64,000 bases of DNA from Hanleya hanleyi (GCA_036873755.1 JAVTVY010033707.1:1-64000); one strand, 5' to 3'; positions 43,235 to 54,893 are shown, counted from the stretch's first letter. Translations and numbers: made by a program. Notes: a model not told the origin generated them from the sequence alone.

Positions 43235-44426
43235 CTGAAGTGTGAATAAATCTCAGGTGAGCTGTCCGTTCCCTCGTAACGATGGTGTTTAGTGTATAGC
43301 CGACCGGTATAGCCACTCCCCCAGATATACCTAGATCAGCATCCTTCCGATTTATCAGTCTGACCTAAATAAATAAATACATACATAGAACACAGTTAGT
43401 CTCAACTAATTCAGAAATCTTACTGAACCTGGAGTTGGACTGAAATAGGCGAATATCAAGGACACACACTTACCAACGCTCAGGTGTATGGCTGTAAAAC
43501 ACTCACAATAAGGTAAGGTCTGTTCAGTCGTTGAGGACTACATTCCACCGTGTAGTGTTCATGTAGTGTACAGGTGTGCTGGGATAGTACTCAGACGGCG
43601 TCAACTCAGAACAATTCATCCATGCAGCCCCAGGTGACGCGTAACAGCACGAGGTCGATGAATGGGGAATTATTACCTGCCTGTTGACCGACGGTAATAC
43701 TCGCTAAACAGGATTAATGAAGTGTGCAGAGATGAATGACTGTTTTGTACTTTCATGGAGCCTAAAAATAGTCCACAGTAGGCTCCATCCATGGTACTTT
43801 ACACGGAACTGAAACGTAATTAACATGGCTCTGAAATCTTCATAAAGCAAAACCCTCAAATTATATTCAGTACTCGGTAAAATTAAATAATAATGGTCTA
43901 CACTTTGAATTTCTTTTCACCTAAGTTTGTATGTATATGTTTACTTTTGGCCGCGTTACCATATTTAATATCTAGATCTGTCGATTCTCGTTTCTTCCGA
44001 ATGAATTCTGTCTTCTTTATGTAAATAATATACAATCTAATTATTTACAATATGACAGTGGTGATTGGCGTGGATCATAACACAGTATCAATGGAGTGAG
44101 TATTTTTATACACTGTCAGAAAACATTTGCAACACTTATCGAACACATGATAAAAGCGTTCATCTCTGACTGATTTTAGAGGTTGTTGAAATAATGTTAT
44201 GAAATTCATCAACAGGCCCATTTTTAACAGCAAGGGGGAAAAATGTATCGAAAAATTCCACAACGCCGAGTATTTCAACAATCGAAATATGCGATGGACG
44301 GCACTGAACACACACGTTCATATCGACTTTCAATATCTCCCTAGTATAATCCGTGGCGTGTCCGACTCCTATACTCCTCCTCCTCCTCCGCTTTACTCAC
44401 TGCACATCGGGTCGCATAGGTCTAGC
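43235..44426. other. Unannotated sequence
   Basis: I see no convincing feature in this stretch. Confidence 0.35.
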
Positions 44427-44745
44427 GCGGGATAGGGTGGGGCGAGAGACCTGGGGTTTTCGCTACCTCAGATTCTATGGGCCAGGCTTACACCCTACAG
44501 TAGAATGGGTCGACTGCGCATGCGCGATGAGTAGTGCGCGATGCGTAGTATAGAAAGGGCACGCGATCTTCCTATCCCTACAGGTGTGGCGCGGGATAGG
44601 GTGGAGCGAGAGACCTGGGGTTTTCGCTATCTGAGATTCCATGGGCAAGGCTTGCACCCCACAGTAGAATGGGTCGACTGCGCATGCGCGATGAGTAGTG
44701 CGCGATGAGTAGTATAGAAAGGGCACGCGATCTCCCTATCCCTAA
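44427..44745. repeat. Two-copy tandem repeat, about 164-bp unit
   Basis: GCGGGATAGGGTGG starts each copy at 44427 and 44591, and both end CTATCCCTA. Each holds GACTGCGCATGCGCGATGAG, containing the same TGCGCATGCGC palindrome seen in the repeats of the 6.9-kb element, and AGTAGTATAGAAAG. Confidence 0.9.
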
Positions 44746-44755
44746 AAACTAACCC

Positions 44756-44812
44756 ATGGGGGTGAATGAACCCATGGGGGTGAATGAGCCATGGGGGTGA
44801 ATGAGCACTCGT
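44756..44812. repeat. Short tandem repeat CCATGGGGGTGAATGA
   Basis: There are three copies, with one base missing in the last. The open frame over it on the minus strand is coincidental. Confidence 0.85.
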
Positions 44813-46826
44813 CTTTTTAAAAACTGAACACTTATGTTCATATCCATCCTCGCGAGCCAGTTTATCAATTGATAGGTTACGATCGATACACTGGCTTGTT
44901 TAGTTACCGATTGCAGTTCTGGATATAAATAGCTCGAGGGGTTTTCACTAAACCGAACCAATCAGTGAGCGTGCTGAAGCAGCTCATCAGGCCAATCCGC
45001 AGCGAGGTTTGAGTTTTCACTGGTTTTAATTTTATCGCCGGCCAGACTACCTTTGAAGTTAGACTGAAATCGACATCGGGTGTCAAAGAGCAAACCACGG
45101 GCTTAAGATACCGACGCGCTAATTCAAAACAACCGCTGGGGATGAAATGAACGAGATTGTGTCATAGACGCAACGCGTCGAGAACATATCCGAATCTCCA
45201 AAAAGGTCCAGATAAACCTTCTGCGAGGATTTAGGGATTACCTGGAATTGTGCAGATTGTTCATATCCGGATACTAGAGAACATGTATGATCAGGTGTGT
45301 TCACAATTGATCACCATGTTTGAACACCAATGTTTGAACACCAATGTTCACAAAAGAACACATATTCCGTAACATTTTTGGAGCACTAGCGTCCGCATAA
45401 ACATGAAAAATGTTCAATCATGCGTGAAGTGTTCGAAAGTAGACACTTCAGACTGAACATTAATTTTTCATAGTTCAAATATTTAAAACTGGGCGATATT
45501 TTGGACAATTTATTTCATTGATTTTATTCACGATGACCTAGTTGACGAAATTGATAAAACTTCAGTGACATATTTTCGAAAGGTGTTATAAAATAATACT
45601 GCAGATATGCATACGTGTTTTTACAGTGTAGTCGCTATACTAATATATCCCAGATCATAATATATTATCTAGACATGATGAGCGTCGTATGATAGACGCA
45701 TCAATAATCAAGTAATATTTATGCAATTATATTAGATTTGTCGTACAAAGGAAACATGGAAATAAAGTATATGGAACGAAACTATATTCCACAATATAAC
45801 AAAGAATATTCCCTACCACGCAAAGTAATATTCCATACCATGCTATGGAATGAATTCAGGGTATATTCTACACATATTAAGGATTTTTTTTCCAGTGTAA
45901 TGATTATTATAATGAAGATGAACCTAAGAGAGATTACACTATAGTATCCAGGGATGAATATTTAGCTTACCAGTAGTAAGAGAATTCCGTCTGCTGAATA
46001 AATCCTCCAAGTTTCAATGAGAGAAATGTGGGTGTAAAAGATTTACCTAGACTCGTCATGTTATTACATGCTTGGGTTACGTTGTTTTGTTGCCCTTCAA
46101 ACAGGTTCCAGTGTGGCATAAAACCCGTAAAAGCAGGAGTTCTCCACTCGGAGTAATATTGACACAAATGGATTAACTAACAATACAAACGATTAATGAG
46201 CCGTCAGGCGGGCTACCAGTCAAAGGCTCGCTACAGGTCCACATTTATTAATTGCAGATTGCAGAAAATAAACGTAAACTAGAACCATAAGGCTTTGGAG
46301 GGTTTTGCCTTATGTAGACAAATGTTCAGTTGCTTTAAAATGATATGGTCTTCCAATGATAGGATTCACAAATAAAACTAGTTTCTATGCATTATTTATA
46401 TAACTTCCATATTTTGCAAGCCTTGACTGTTACTGCAACATTTTCATTCATTTTTATTTATTTTTCATTTCATTCTGATGTTGTGATGCCTTTTTAAAGG
46501 ATCGTGTCGGGTGACCAGGCAAGGATTTCCCCCAAATTTGAAAATTTTGGTTCTGAAATGCAAATATTCGCAATAAAATGGTTCAATATAGAACACATAG
46601 AATGAATCAACAGAAACATATTTTGTTTAAGCAGGGACCGTATAATAATTTATTATACGGACCCTGGTTTAATGCAATATGTCAAATTAAAAAGATATTG
46701 CAGTGTTTTTCAACAAAAATGGTGTTGGGGGGGGGGGGAGGGGATGCAGTCTGAGAATGGAACTGGCATCAAACGAAGCGTTATGGTGATGAATGATTTC
46801 TTGTCCTATTGTCTCAGCGAAACCTG
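44813..46826. other. Unannotated sequence with a 35-bp hairpin
   Basis: 46632-46666 is a hairpin whose arms are CAGGGACCGTATAATAA and its near-complement. A G run lies near 46725. AACCTG at 46821-46826 is the target-site copy of the adjacent element. No coding exon was recognised. Confidence 0.45.
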
Positions 46827-47069
46827 AGTAGTATATAAAACCCCGATTGACTCATATTTTGCCGGGGGAGGTAACTCTTGGTGGCGTTGTTTCTCAAGAG
46901 ACCAAAAACTACCTCCATCTCGGAAGAGTTCCAATGGGGAGGTAACTCTTGATGCCCGTGATGATTTTTGGCAAATTCCGGGTTATCTCCCCTGATTCGA
47001 ACATTTGCATATTAAATCTATACGGGACTGGCTTAGGGGTATAGGTCCAACCTGGGAAATTTTTGGCTT

Positions 47070-47720
47070 ATCGGGGCCTGCTGAGAGAGGTAGGGTGGGG
47101 GAGTAGTGTATGTAAATTTAGGATTTGTCCCGAAAATATAAAAAGCGGAACACAGACTTTACCCCTACAATAGGGGAAAACTCGTATCAACCCTATTTCA
47201 AAGGGCTAATATCGGTCCCTGGCTTATCGGGGCCTGCTGAGAGAGGTAGGGTGGGGGAGTGGGTGTATGTAAATTTAGGATTTGCTCCGAAAATATAAAA
47301 AGCGGAACACGGACTTTACCCCTACAATAAAGAAAACCCCCTATCAACCCTATCCCAAAGGGAGAATATCGGTCCCCGAGCTTATCGGATTCTGCCTATC
47401 CAGTCATGGGTGGGTGCATGTAAAATGAGGATTTGTCCCCGAAAATATAAAAGGCGGAACACGGACTTTACCCCTAAAATAGGGGAAATCTCCTATCAAC
47501 CCTATCCCAAAGGGCGAATATCGGTCCCCCGGGCTTATTCGGTCCTGCTGAGAGAGGCAGGGTGGGTGTATGTAAATTTAGGATTTGTCCCGAAAATATA
47601 AAAAGCGGAACACGGACTTTACCCCTACAATAGGGGAAAACTCCTATCAACCTTGTCCAAAAGGGCTAATATCGGTCCCTGGCTTATCGGGGCCTGCTGA
47701 GAGAGGTAGGGTGGGGATTA
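47070..47720. repeat. Tandem array in left arm, about 170-bp unit
   Basis: About four to five copies contain GGATTTGTCCCGAAAATAT, GCGGAACACGGACTTTACCC and GGCCTGCTGAGAGAGGTAGG. Open frames over this array are repeat artefacts. Confidence 0.9.
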
Positions 47721-48170
47721 GGAGTAGTATAGAAAGCAACAGTTTTGTGGCCCCGAGCTCCGAGCTCCCGCCTGCCTCATCCCCGAGCTCCGAGCTCCCG
47801 ACTACTCCATCCCCGACCTCCGAGCTTCCGTCGTTACGCCGTAACGACCTAGCATAACGCTTTGACGCCATGATATACACAGATGAAAGAAAAACAACAA
47901 CATCAGGGATGAGAGATGAGAGAACAACAACAACAACATGGGTTTTTTTCATATGATTTATTCTCCCCTCCAGTACATCATACCCACGCTGGGGGAGCCG
48001 CGTTGGGTATGTTTACAATTCAAGAAGACTCTTGCCCAATCAGAGGCCGCGATTTGGCGCTGTATCAGTCATATTCGTTCTTGCCCGTTACTGCGTTAGA
48101 TGTATTCTCGGCTGCTCTTGTCCAATCAGAAGTCGCCGTTTCAGAAACTTTCATCTTTGCTCGGTGTGAC

Positions 48171-48769
48171 CTAATCGTCGTCAGGCAGGCCTGGGTATTG
48201 TTCGGGCAGCATGTCCTGAAAGAGTTGTTTGCGCATCCTGATCCCATTTTCCAGGGCCTCAGTGGGTGGTAGCCCCATATCCTCTTCCAAGTGACGCTTG
48301 GTCTTCATGATGGTCCTGTGCGTGGGGTCGCCTTTCATTTCAAGCGGTAGTAAGGTATACTGTTCATAGATCGCCATGGCTGTTTTCCTGATGCAGGGGC
48401 GCATTTGGGTGTACGCCTGTTGTAAGTTATCCTGTCCGGCGTCCTCGATCGCTGCAGCATGAGTATTGATAGCCGCTGTCACAATACGATCTCAGAAGGA
48501 AGGTTCTGCCTCACTTTCCTGGTATGTAGGTTGACTATCTGAGGTCAAGCTCTCCGTATAGTATATAGACTCTCAGCAATCTCACTTTCCTGGGATGTAG
48601 GCTGACTATCTGTGATCAAGCTCTCCTTATCAGTAGATAGACTCTCACCAATTTCTGTATCGGCTTCTTGTGCCTCGGAGTCTTCAATCCCATGTATATT
48701 TTTCTCGTGTCGCATCATATCGTAACGTCTGGTGAACGTGCGTTGGCACTCAGAGCAAGTATAAGCCAT
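48171..48769 (-). pseudogene. Zinc-finger gene, left-arm copy (broken)
   Basis: It begins at ATG 48769 with an intact C2H2 finger (CSECQRTFTRRYDMMRHEKN, Cys 5 and 8, His 21 and 26), then an acidic Ser/Thr/Glu linker. A frame change near 48560 and a stop in place of the Trp of the FWDRI motif (near 48500) interrupt it. The helical domain is then readable to its PGLPDDD end. It is read away from the element centre. A polyadenylation signal AATAAA (minus strand) lies at 47958-47963. Confidence 0.85.
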
Positions 48770-48813
48770 ACTAAAGTTGAACGTCGACTGTGCGTGTTTT
48801 ACCAATGCACTTG

Positions 48814-48821
48814 CTTTTATA
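48814..48821 (-). promoter_or_regulatory. TATA box of left-arm zinc-finger gene
   Basis: TATAAAAG on the minus strand lies 44 bases upstream of the ATG, with the same flanks (CTG or CCTGTCTATAAAAGC) as the other copies. Confidence 0.7.
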
Positions 48822-48827
48822 GACAGG

Positions 48828-49080
48828 AACGCCCGTCAACGCTTAGCTTAACGCTTCAACGCCCTGGTGAACTAGCTCAGAAGCCCTGATTTTCATGGAA
48901 TTGCCACCAATACATCGAAATGCAGTGACGCCCGTCAACGCCCGTCGTTACGCCTTAACGCCCGTCTCAACGCTCGTCAACACCCGTCTTTACGCCATAA
49001 CGCCCGTCTAAATGCCTTAACGCCCTATCTTTACGCCTTAACGCCCGTCTCAGCGCCTTAACGAGCGATAAAGGGGTTTT
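48828..49080. promoter_or_regulatory. Iterated AACGCC(C)GTC tract, left arm
   Basis: AACGCCCGTC, TTAACGCC and related words repeat about every 10-20 bases between the TATA box and the centre. The mirrored tract is at 49400-49635, and single tracts precede the gene copies at 24.87 and 56.78 kb. The conserved position suggests a regulatory or replication role; that is inference. Confidence 0.6.
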
Positions 49081-49099
49081 GGAGGCCGATTAACCTTTG

Positions 49100-49385
49100 A
49101 ACTCGGTGTGCACTTTCGGTCACGTGACTGGAAGTGACCTTTGACCACGTGACCGGAAGTGACCTTTGACCCTGCGCTGCTCGGAAGTGACGTCATCGTA
49201 CGCAGGCGCAAAAACACATACCTGGTGCACCCCGTACGGGCTATAGGGTACACCAGGGTGCGGGTGCACCAGGTATGTGTGTGTGCGCCTGCGTACGATG
49301 ACGTCACTTTCGAGCAGCGCACGGTCAAAGGTCACTTCCGGTCACGTGGTCAAAGGTCACCTCCGGTCACGTGACCGAAAGTGCA
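49100..49385. other. Central inverted region of the 5-kb palindrome
   Basis: Perfect inner arms ACCTGGTGCACCC and GGGTGCACCAGGT (49220-49232, 49262-49274) enclose a 29-nt loop. On both sides lie TGACGTCA-containing stretches and GGTCAAAGGTCAC, CTTCCGGTCACGTG motifs, in mirror order. Confidence 0.85.
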
Positions 49386-49399
49386 TACCGAGTTCAAAG

Positions 49400-49635
49400 G
49401 TTAAAGGCTCTGAGACGGGCGTTAACGCGTAAAGATAGGGCGTTAAGGCATTGAGACGGGCGTTATGGCGTAACGACGGGTGTTGACGGGCGTTGAGACG
49501 GGCGTTAAGGCGTAACGACGGGTGTTGACGGGCGTCACTGCATTTCGATGTATTGGTGGCAATTCCATGAAAATCAGGGCTTCTGAGCTAGTTCACCAGG
49601 GCGTTGAAGCGTTAAGCTAAGCGTTGACGGGCGTT
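49400..49635. promoter_or_regulatory. Iterated GACGGGCGTTAAGGC tract, right arm
   Basis: This is the mirror of the left-arm tract. GGGCGTTAAGGC, GGGCGTTGA and GACGGGCGT words recur up to the TATA box. Confidence 0.6.
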
Positions 49636-49641
49636 ACTGTC

Positions 49642-49649
49642 TATAAAAG
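49642..49649 (+). promoter_or_regulatory. TATA box of right-arm zinc-finger gene
   Basis: CTGTCTATAAAAGCAAG lies 44 bases before ATG 49694, followed by the conserved CACAGTCGACGTTCAAC. Confidence 0.7.
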
Positions 49650-49693
49650 CAAGTGTATTGCCAAAACACGCACAGTCGACGTTCAACTTTAGT

Positions 49694-50014
49694 ATGGCTT
49701 ATACTTGCTCTGAGTGCCAACGGACGTTCACCAGACGTTACGATATGATGCGACACGAGAAAAATATACAGGCGTACACCCAAATGCGCCCCTGCATCAG
49801 GAAAACAGCCATGGCGATCTATGGACAGTATACCTTACTACCGCTTGAAATGAAAGGCGACCCCATGCACAGGTCCATCATGAAGACTCTTCACTTGGAA
49901 GAGGATATGGGGCTACTACCCACCGAGGCCCTGGAAAATGCGATCAGGATGCGCAAACAACTCTTTCAGGACATGCTGCCCGAACAATACCCAGGCCTGC
50001 CCGACGACGATTAG
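49694..50014 (+). pseudogene. Zinc-finger gene, right-arm copy with internal deletion
   Basis: This 106-codon frame keeps the finger (CSECQRTFTRRYDMMRHEKN) and then joins directly to AYTQMRPCIRKTAM of the helical domain, ending PGLPDDD. Compared with the 190-aa intact copy, the acidic linker and first helix (about 80 residues) are deleted in frame, so the frame stays open and a short product is possible. The distal His of the finger (in NIHG) was lost at the junction, so the finger is incomplete. I class it as a deletion derivative. Confidence 0.8.
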
Positions 50015-50509
50015 GTCACACCGAGCAAAGATGAAAGTTTCTGAAACGGCGACTTCTGATTGGACAAGAGCAGCCGAGAATACATCTAACGCAGTAACGG
50101 GCAAGAACGAATATGACTGATACAGCGCCAAATGGCGGCCTCTGATTGGGCAAGAGTCTTCTTGAATTGTAAACATACCCAACGCGGCTCCCCCAGCGTG
50201 GGTATGATGTACTGGAGGGGAGAATCAACCATATGAAAAAAACCCATGTTTTTGTTGTTCTTCTCTCATCTCTCATCCTTGATGTTGTTGTTTTTCTTTC
50301 ATCTGTGTATATCATGGCGTCAAAGCGTTATGCTGGGGCGTTACGGCGTAACGACGGGCGTTAAGGCGTCACGACGGAAGCTCGGAGCTCGGGGATGGAG
50401 TAGTCGGGAGCTCGGAGCTCGGGGATGAGGCAGGCGGGAGCTCGGAGCTCGGAGCTCGGAGCCCCAAAACTGTTGCTTTCTATACTACTCCTAATCCCCA
50501 CCCTACCTC

Positions 50510-51610
50510 TCTCAGCAGGCCACGATATGCTAGGGACCGATATTAGCCCTTTGGGACAAGGTTGATAGGAGTTTTCCCCTATTGTAGGGGTAAAGTCCGC
50601 GTTCCGCTTTTGATATTTTCGGGACAAATCCTAAATTTACATACACCCACTCCTCCACCTTACCTCTCTCAGCAGGCCCCGATAAGCCAGGGACCGATAT
50701 TAGCCATTTTGGACAAGGTTCATAGGAGTTTTCCCCTATTGTAGGGGTAAAGTCCGTGTTCCTCTTTTTATATTTTCGGGACAAATCCTCAATTTACATG
50801 CACCCACTCCCCATCCTACCTCTGTCGGCAGGCTACGATAAGCCCCACTAGACGTGGTTGATAGGACTTTTCCACTATTTTAGGGATAAAGTCCGTGTTC
50901 CCCTTTTTATATTTTCGGGACAAATCCTCAATTTACATGCACCCACTCCCCCACCCTACCTCTCTCAGCAGGCCCCGATAAGCCAGGGACCGATATTAGC
51001 CCTTTTGGCCAAGGTTGATAGGAGTTTTCCCCTATTGTAGGGGTAAAGTCCGTGTTCCGCTTTTTATATTTTCGGGACAAATCCTAAATTTACATATACC
51101 CACCCTGCCTCTCTCAGCAGGCCCCGATAAGCCCGGGGGACCGATATTCGCCCTTTGGGATAGGGTTGATAGGAGTTTTCCTCTATTTTAGGGGTAAAGT
51201 CCATGTTCCGCCTTTTATATTTTCGGGGACAAATCCTCATTTTACATGCACCCACCCATGACTTGATAGGCAGAACCCGATAAGCCCGGGGACCGATATT
51301 CTCCCTTTGGGATAGGGTTGATAGGGGGTTTCCTCTATTGTAGGGGTAAAGTCCGTGTTCCGCTTTTTATATTTTCGGGGCAAATCCTAAATTTACATAC
51401 ACCCACTCCCCCACCCTACCTCTCTCAGCAGGCTCCGATAAGCCAGGGACCGATATTAGCCCTTTGAGATAGGGTTGATACGAGTTTTCCCCTATTGTAG
51501 GGGTAAAGTCCGTGTTCCGCTTTTTATATTTTCGGGACAAATCCTAAATTTACATATACTACTCCCCCACCCTACATCTCTCAGCAGGCCCCGATAAGCC
51601 AAAAATTTCC
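50510..51610. repeat. Tandem array in right arm, about 170-bp unit
   Basis: About six copies are the complement of the left-arm array, with CCTATTGTAGGGGTAAAGTC and GGGACAAATCCTAAATTTAC markers. The right arm has more copies than the left, which explains the difference in arm length. Confidence 0.9.
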
Positions 51611-51847
51611 CAGGTTGGACCTATACCCCTAAGCCAGTCCCGTATAGATTTAATATGCAAATGTTCGAATCAGGGGAGATAACCCGGAATTTGCCAAAAA
51701 TCATCACGGGCATCAAGAGTTACCTCCCCATTGGAACTCTTCTGAGATGGAGGTAGTTTTTGGTCTCTTGAGAAACAACGCCACCTGTCGCCACCAAGAG
51801 TTACCCCCCCGGCAAAATATGAGTCAATCGGGGTTTTATATACTACT

Positions 51848-52874
51848 AACCTGCATGGCAGAGTAAGGGGTCATCCAAAAAGTATGAACTTAGAAATGCC
51901 AGGGGAGGGGAAATATTGCCCAATTAATTTCCAAGGTATCAAATTCTGCCAAATATTATTGATCGTATCATCTTGCCATATAGTTAATATGGAAATTTTT
52001 TATTTGTCCAAACTGGATATTTTGAAATTAATGACAATAAGGACATCCTTGTGTCATGCCGATGGTCCTAAAATTCTATTGAAAAGTAATTTTGAGAATT
52101 TTTGTTGTTAAAAAGTGAGATTTTGTGTACCAGAAATTGACGAAGTTCACAAACGTCTTTAAATTTTTATTTTTATTCAAATATTGGTTGGTGTTGCATG
52201 TTAATGAATCAAACAGCATGAATTATAATATAAGTTTCAGCTCGCTATCATTTGTCAATTTGGAGATATTCAAACTTCCCCTAGCAGATAATTACCAACA
52301 TGACAACATGCCCACTTTTTTTGTGTGAACGATTTTGCTATCCAAATTTTATGGTTATGCGTCAGATATTGAAACATGTTACGACAACTGAATGAGAAAA
52401 AGTCACACATCAGAAAGATTCACGTGGAGAATAATTGGACTGGGAGACCAAGGCCTAAATGGACATGTCATTGTGAACTTTGGCAGTGCTGTTGTTGTAA
52501 AATTGTACGGTACAGAGTTGTCAAATGCTATCTCACACACAGACAGAAATAATACAAAAACTGATAAAGATCTCTGTTGTATTAATGAACGACAATCACT
52601 GGTCATAAGAAGGACAGATGACTTTAATACCACCTATCCTGCTGGAGTATTTCAAAATTTGTCAATAGCTAGTCCGCCACGCTGACTGTGGACTTTTTTG
52701 TTATAGCTGTTCTCAAGAGACGCTGCTCGTGATTGGCTAAAATGTCCCCATTCCCTTATGTACAATTGAGTATGTCAACCAATCAGCGTAAGGCTCTCAA
52801 TACATCCAATTTATACATACAGAAACAGAAAGCAGCAATCTCACGTCTGGCTATTTCCATATTGGCGGAACGAA
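51848..52874. other. 1-kb spacer between the two AGTAGT elements
   Basis: No recognised exon. 52720-52800 has two inverted CCAAT-type words (GATTGGCT, CCAATCAG) that could belong to a host promoter. AACGAA at 52869-52874 is the left target-site copy of the next element. Confidence 0.4.
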
Positions 52875-54782
52875 AGTAGTAGGAAAAGCGTAAATTGCCT
52901 CTCATTTGTGGCGCGCTTACTTCCGGTTGAGTGGCGCGCTGCCCTCAGCCAATCAGAAGCAAGTATTTTGACCCGGTGCATTATGGGACATATCCAAGAT
53001 GGCGGCGTCTGCCTTCTGGTTCAAGATGGCGGCACGTCCGGTGTCGAAAACTGGCCATTTTGTCGGGATGTGGTCATCTAGTGTCGAAAACTGGACCCTG
53101 TATGGGTCCCGCTAGACGTTCTGGGGTCCAGGTGGGCCACTAGTGGTCCGATGGAATCGTATGAGGTATCAATGTGAAGCATTCGTCTAGGAGCATCCGT
53201 GGAGATGGGTGTGACGTGGAACTGACGTCATTCCGCGCATGCGCAGTAGACAAAGTGTATGGAAATATACGTTTTGGGATCTAGGGGAGCCCCTAATGGG
53301 CCGATGGAGTTGTATGTGAAGCCTATGTGAGGGGGCATCCGTCTGGACTAGTGTATCGGTCGTTGTCAACATTCTGCGCATGCGCAGACAGGGAATTGTG
53401 GGAAAAGGGCATTGGAATGGACATTTTGGGGTCTAGGTGGGCCACTCGTGGTCCGATGGAGTCGTATGAGGTATCAATGTGAAGCAGTCGTGAGGGAGCA
53501 TCCCCCTGGACTAGTATGTCGTTCGTTTTCAACATTCTGCGCATGCGCAGACAGGGAATTGTGGGGAAAGGGTATGGAAATATACATTTTGGGGTCTGTG
53601 TGGGCCACTAATGGTCTGATTGAGTCGAGTGAGGTATCAATGTGATGCATACGTGAGGGCGCATCCGCCTGGGTGCGGGGTTGAAATATCGTCATTCTGC
53701 GCATGCGCAGTAGACAAAGCGTATGGAAATAGACGTTTTGGGGTCGCGGGGAGCCCCTAATGGTCCGATGGAGTCGTATGAGGTATCAATGTGAAGCCTA
53801 TGTGAGGAGGCATCCACCTGGGCTAGTGCGGCGGCCGTTATCAACATTCTGCGCATGCGCAATAGACAAAGGGTATGGAAATAGACATTTTGGGATCTAG
53901 GGGAGCCACTAGTGGGCCGATTGGATCGAGTGAGGTATCAATGTGAAGCCTATGTGAGGGGTTGAAAGATCGTCACTCTTCGCATGCGCAGTGGACAAAG
54001 GGTATGGAAATAGACGTTTTGGGGTCTAGGTGGGCCACTAGTGGGCCGATGGGATCGAGTGAGGTATCCATGTGAAGCCTATGTGAGGGGGCTAGACTAG
54101 GGTGTCGTTTCCATTCTGCTGCGCAGGTCACGTGGGTTGTGACGTCACTTCCGGGTTTCACCTTCGAACCCAGAAGGGTTCCAATGTTTCCTTAGACGTC
54201 CGGATGTTCAACCTCCGGGGTTTTTCCCGGCCCGGCCCGGCCCGGCCCCCCAGCGCGTGCGCGCGGGTTCTCCGGCCGCGGGTTATCCGGAAGTGCGCGG
54301 ATGAATGTCGGGTCAAAAGGTCAAAGGTCACATCCAGGTCAAAAGGTCCAAGGTCTCCCTTTCGGCAAGGTTCGGAGACAATGTTGCGGCATCGATATAC
54401 AGAGCTTGAACCCCAAAAGGGGATTGTAAATTAACCTGGGAAGGATGGGCAGTTCCATTTGGACCAATCAGCGGTCGAGAAAAAGAGCCAATGAGCGATC
54501 GATAAAAGAGATAAAAGAACCAATGGACGGGTACTAGAATTTCGCTCACGTTTGCGCCTATATCCGGGTACTAGGATGCTTTCGCCTACGTCCGCGCCTA
54601 CATCCGGGTTCTTGTACACCCGGGTAATGTTTTCTGGACATGGATGGGTTACGTTTGGCTCCATTCTAGGCCACTGATTGGCTAATACGGTGTTCAAAGC
54701 CAGTTTCATGCATTATGCTCATATAGAAAACACACAAGACAGGGTGTTTTGTTTTGGTGAGATCTCATTTTGTTTTTTATTC
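52875..54782 (+). repeat. Left terminal inverted repeat (1.9 kb)
   Basis: From the outer end inward: a CpG-rich block with GCGCGC, CTTCCGG and AAGATGGCGGC words; about six 150-bp tandem units (53100-54120), each with a TGCGCATGCGCA-type palindrome; a GC-rich CCCGG run (54232-54256); and a block with CCCGGGTAATG-type sequence ending in GTTTTTTATTC. Confidence 0.93.
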
Positions 54783-54889
54783 GCGTGTGAGTGAGTGAGG
54801 CGTGCAAAACGCCCGTGAGGCGTCCCCAACGCCCGTCTTAACGCATGGACGCACTAACGACGGTGAGTGAGTGAGTGAGTGAGTGAGTG
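54783..54889 (+). promoter_or_regulatory. Iterated GGCGT tract and GTGA microsatellite upstream of the ATPase
   Basis: GAGGCGTGCAAAACGCCCGT and AACGCCCGTCTTAACGC words resemble those before the zinc-finger genes. They are followed by seven GTGA repeats (54864-54889). Confidence 0.55.
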
Positions 54890-54893
54890 GTCA

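Larger units (their letters stand above)
46827..51847. mobile_element. 5-kb palindromic Polinton-like element (AGTAGT family), non-autonomous
   Basis: The termini are AGTAGTATATAAAACCCC at the left and its complement at the right. They are flanked by identical AACCTG copies (46821-46826 and 51848-51853). The whole unit is an inverted repeat about a centre near 49,247, with arms of about 2.4 and 2.6 kb. Each arm carries, from outside in, an outer block, a tandem array of about 170-bp units, GAGCTCGGAGCTC-type repeats, a 3' flank with polyadenylation signal, a decayed zinc-finger gene read outwards, its TATA box and a GGCGTTAAG-type iterated tract. The same termini, duplication length and gene occur in the larger element at 52.9 kb, which has a packaging-type ATPase. 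Confidence 0.9.

Noticed and set aside
47410..47857. Frames over the tandem array in the left arm of the palindrome
   Set aside because: They repeat the same peptide with each 170-bp unit, and their mirrored copies are interrupted; repeat artefacts.
52392..52685. 97-codon plus-strand frame between the two AGTAGT elements
   Set aside because: No recognisable domain, splice signal or repeated occurrence; length is compatible with chance.
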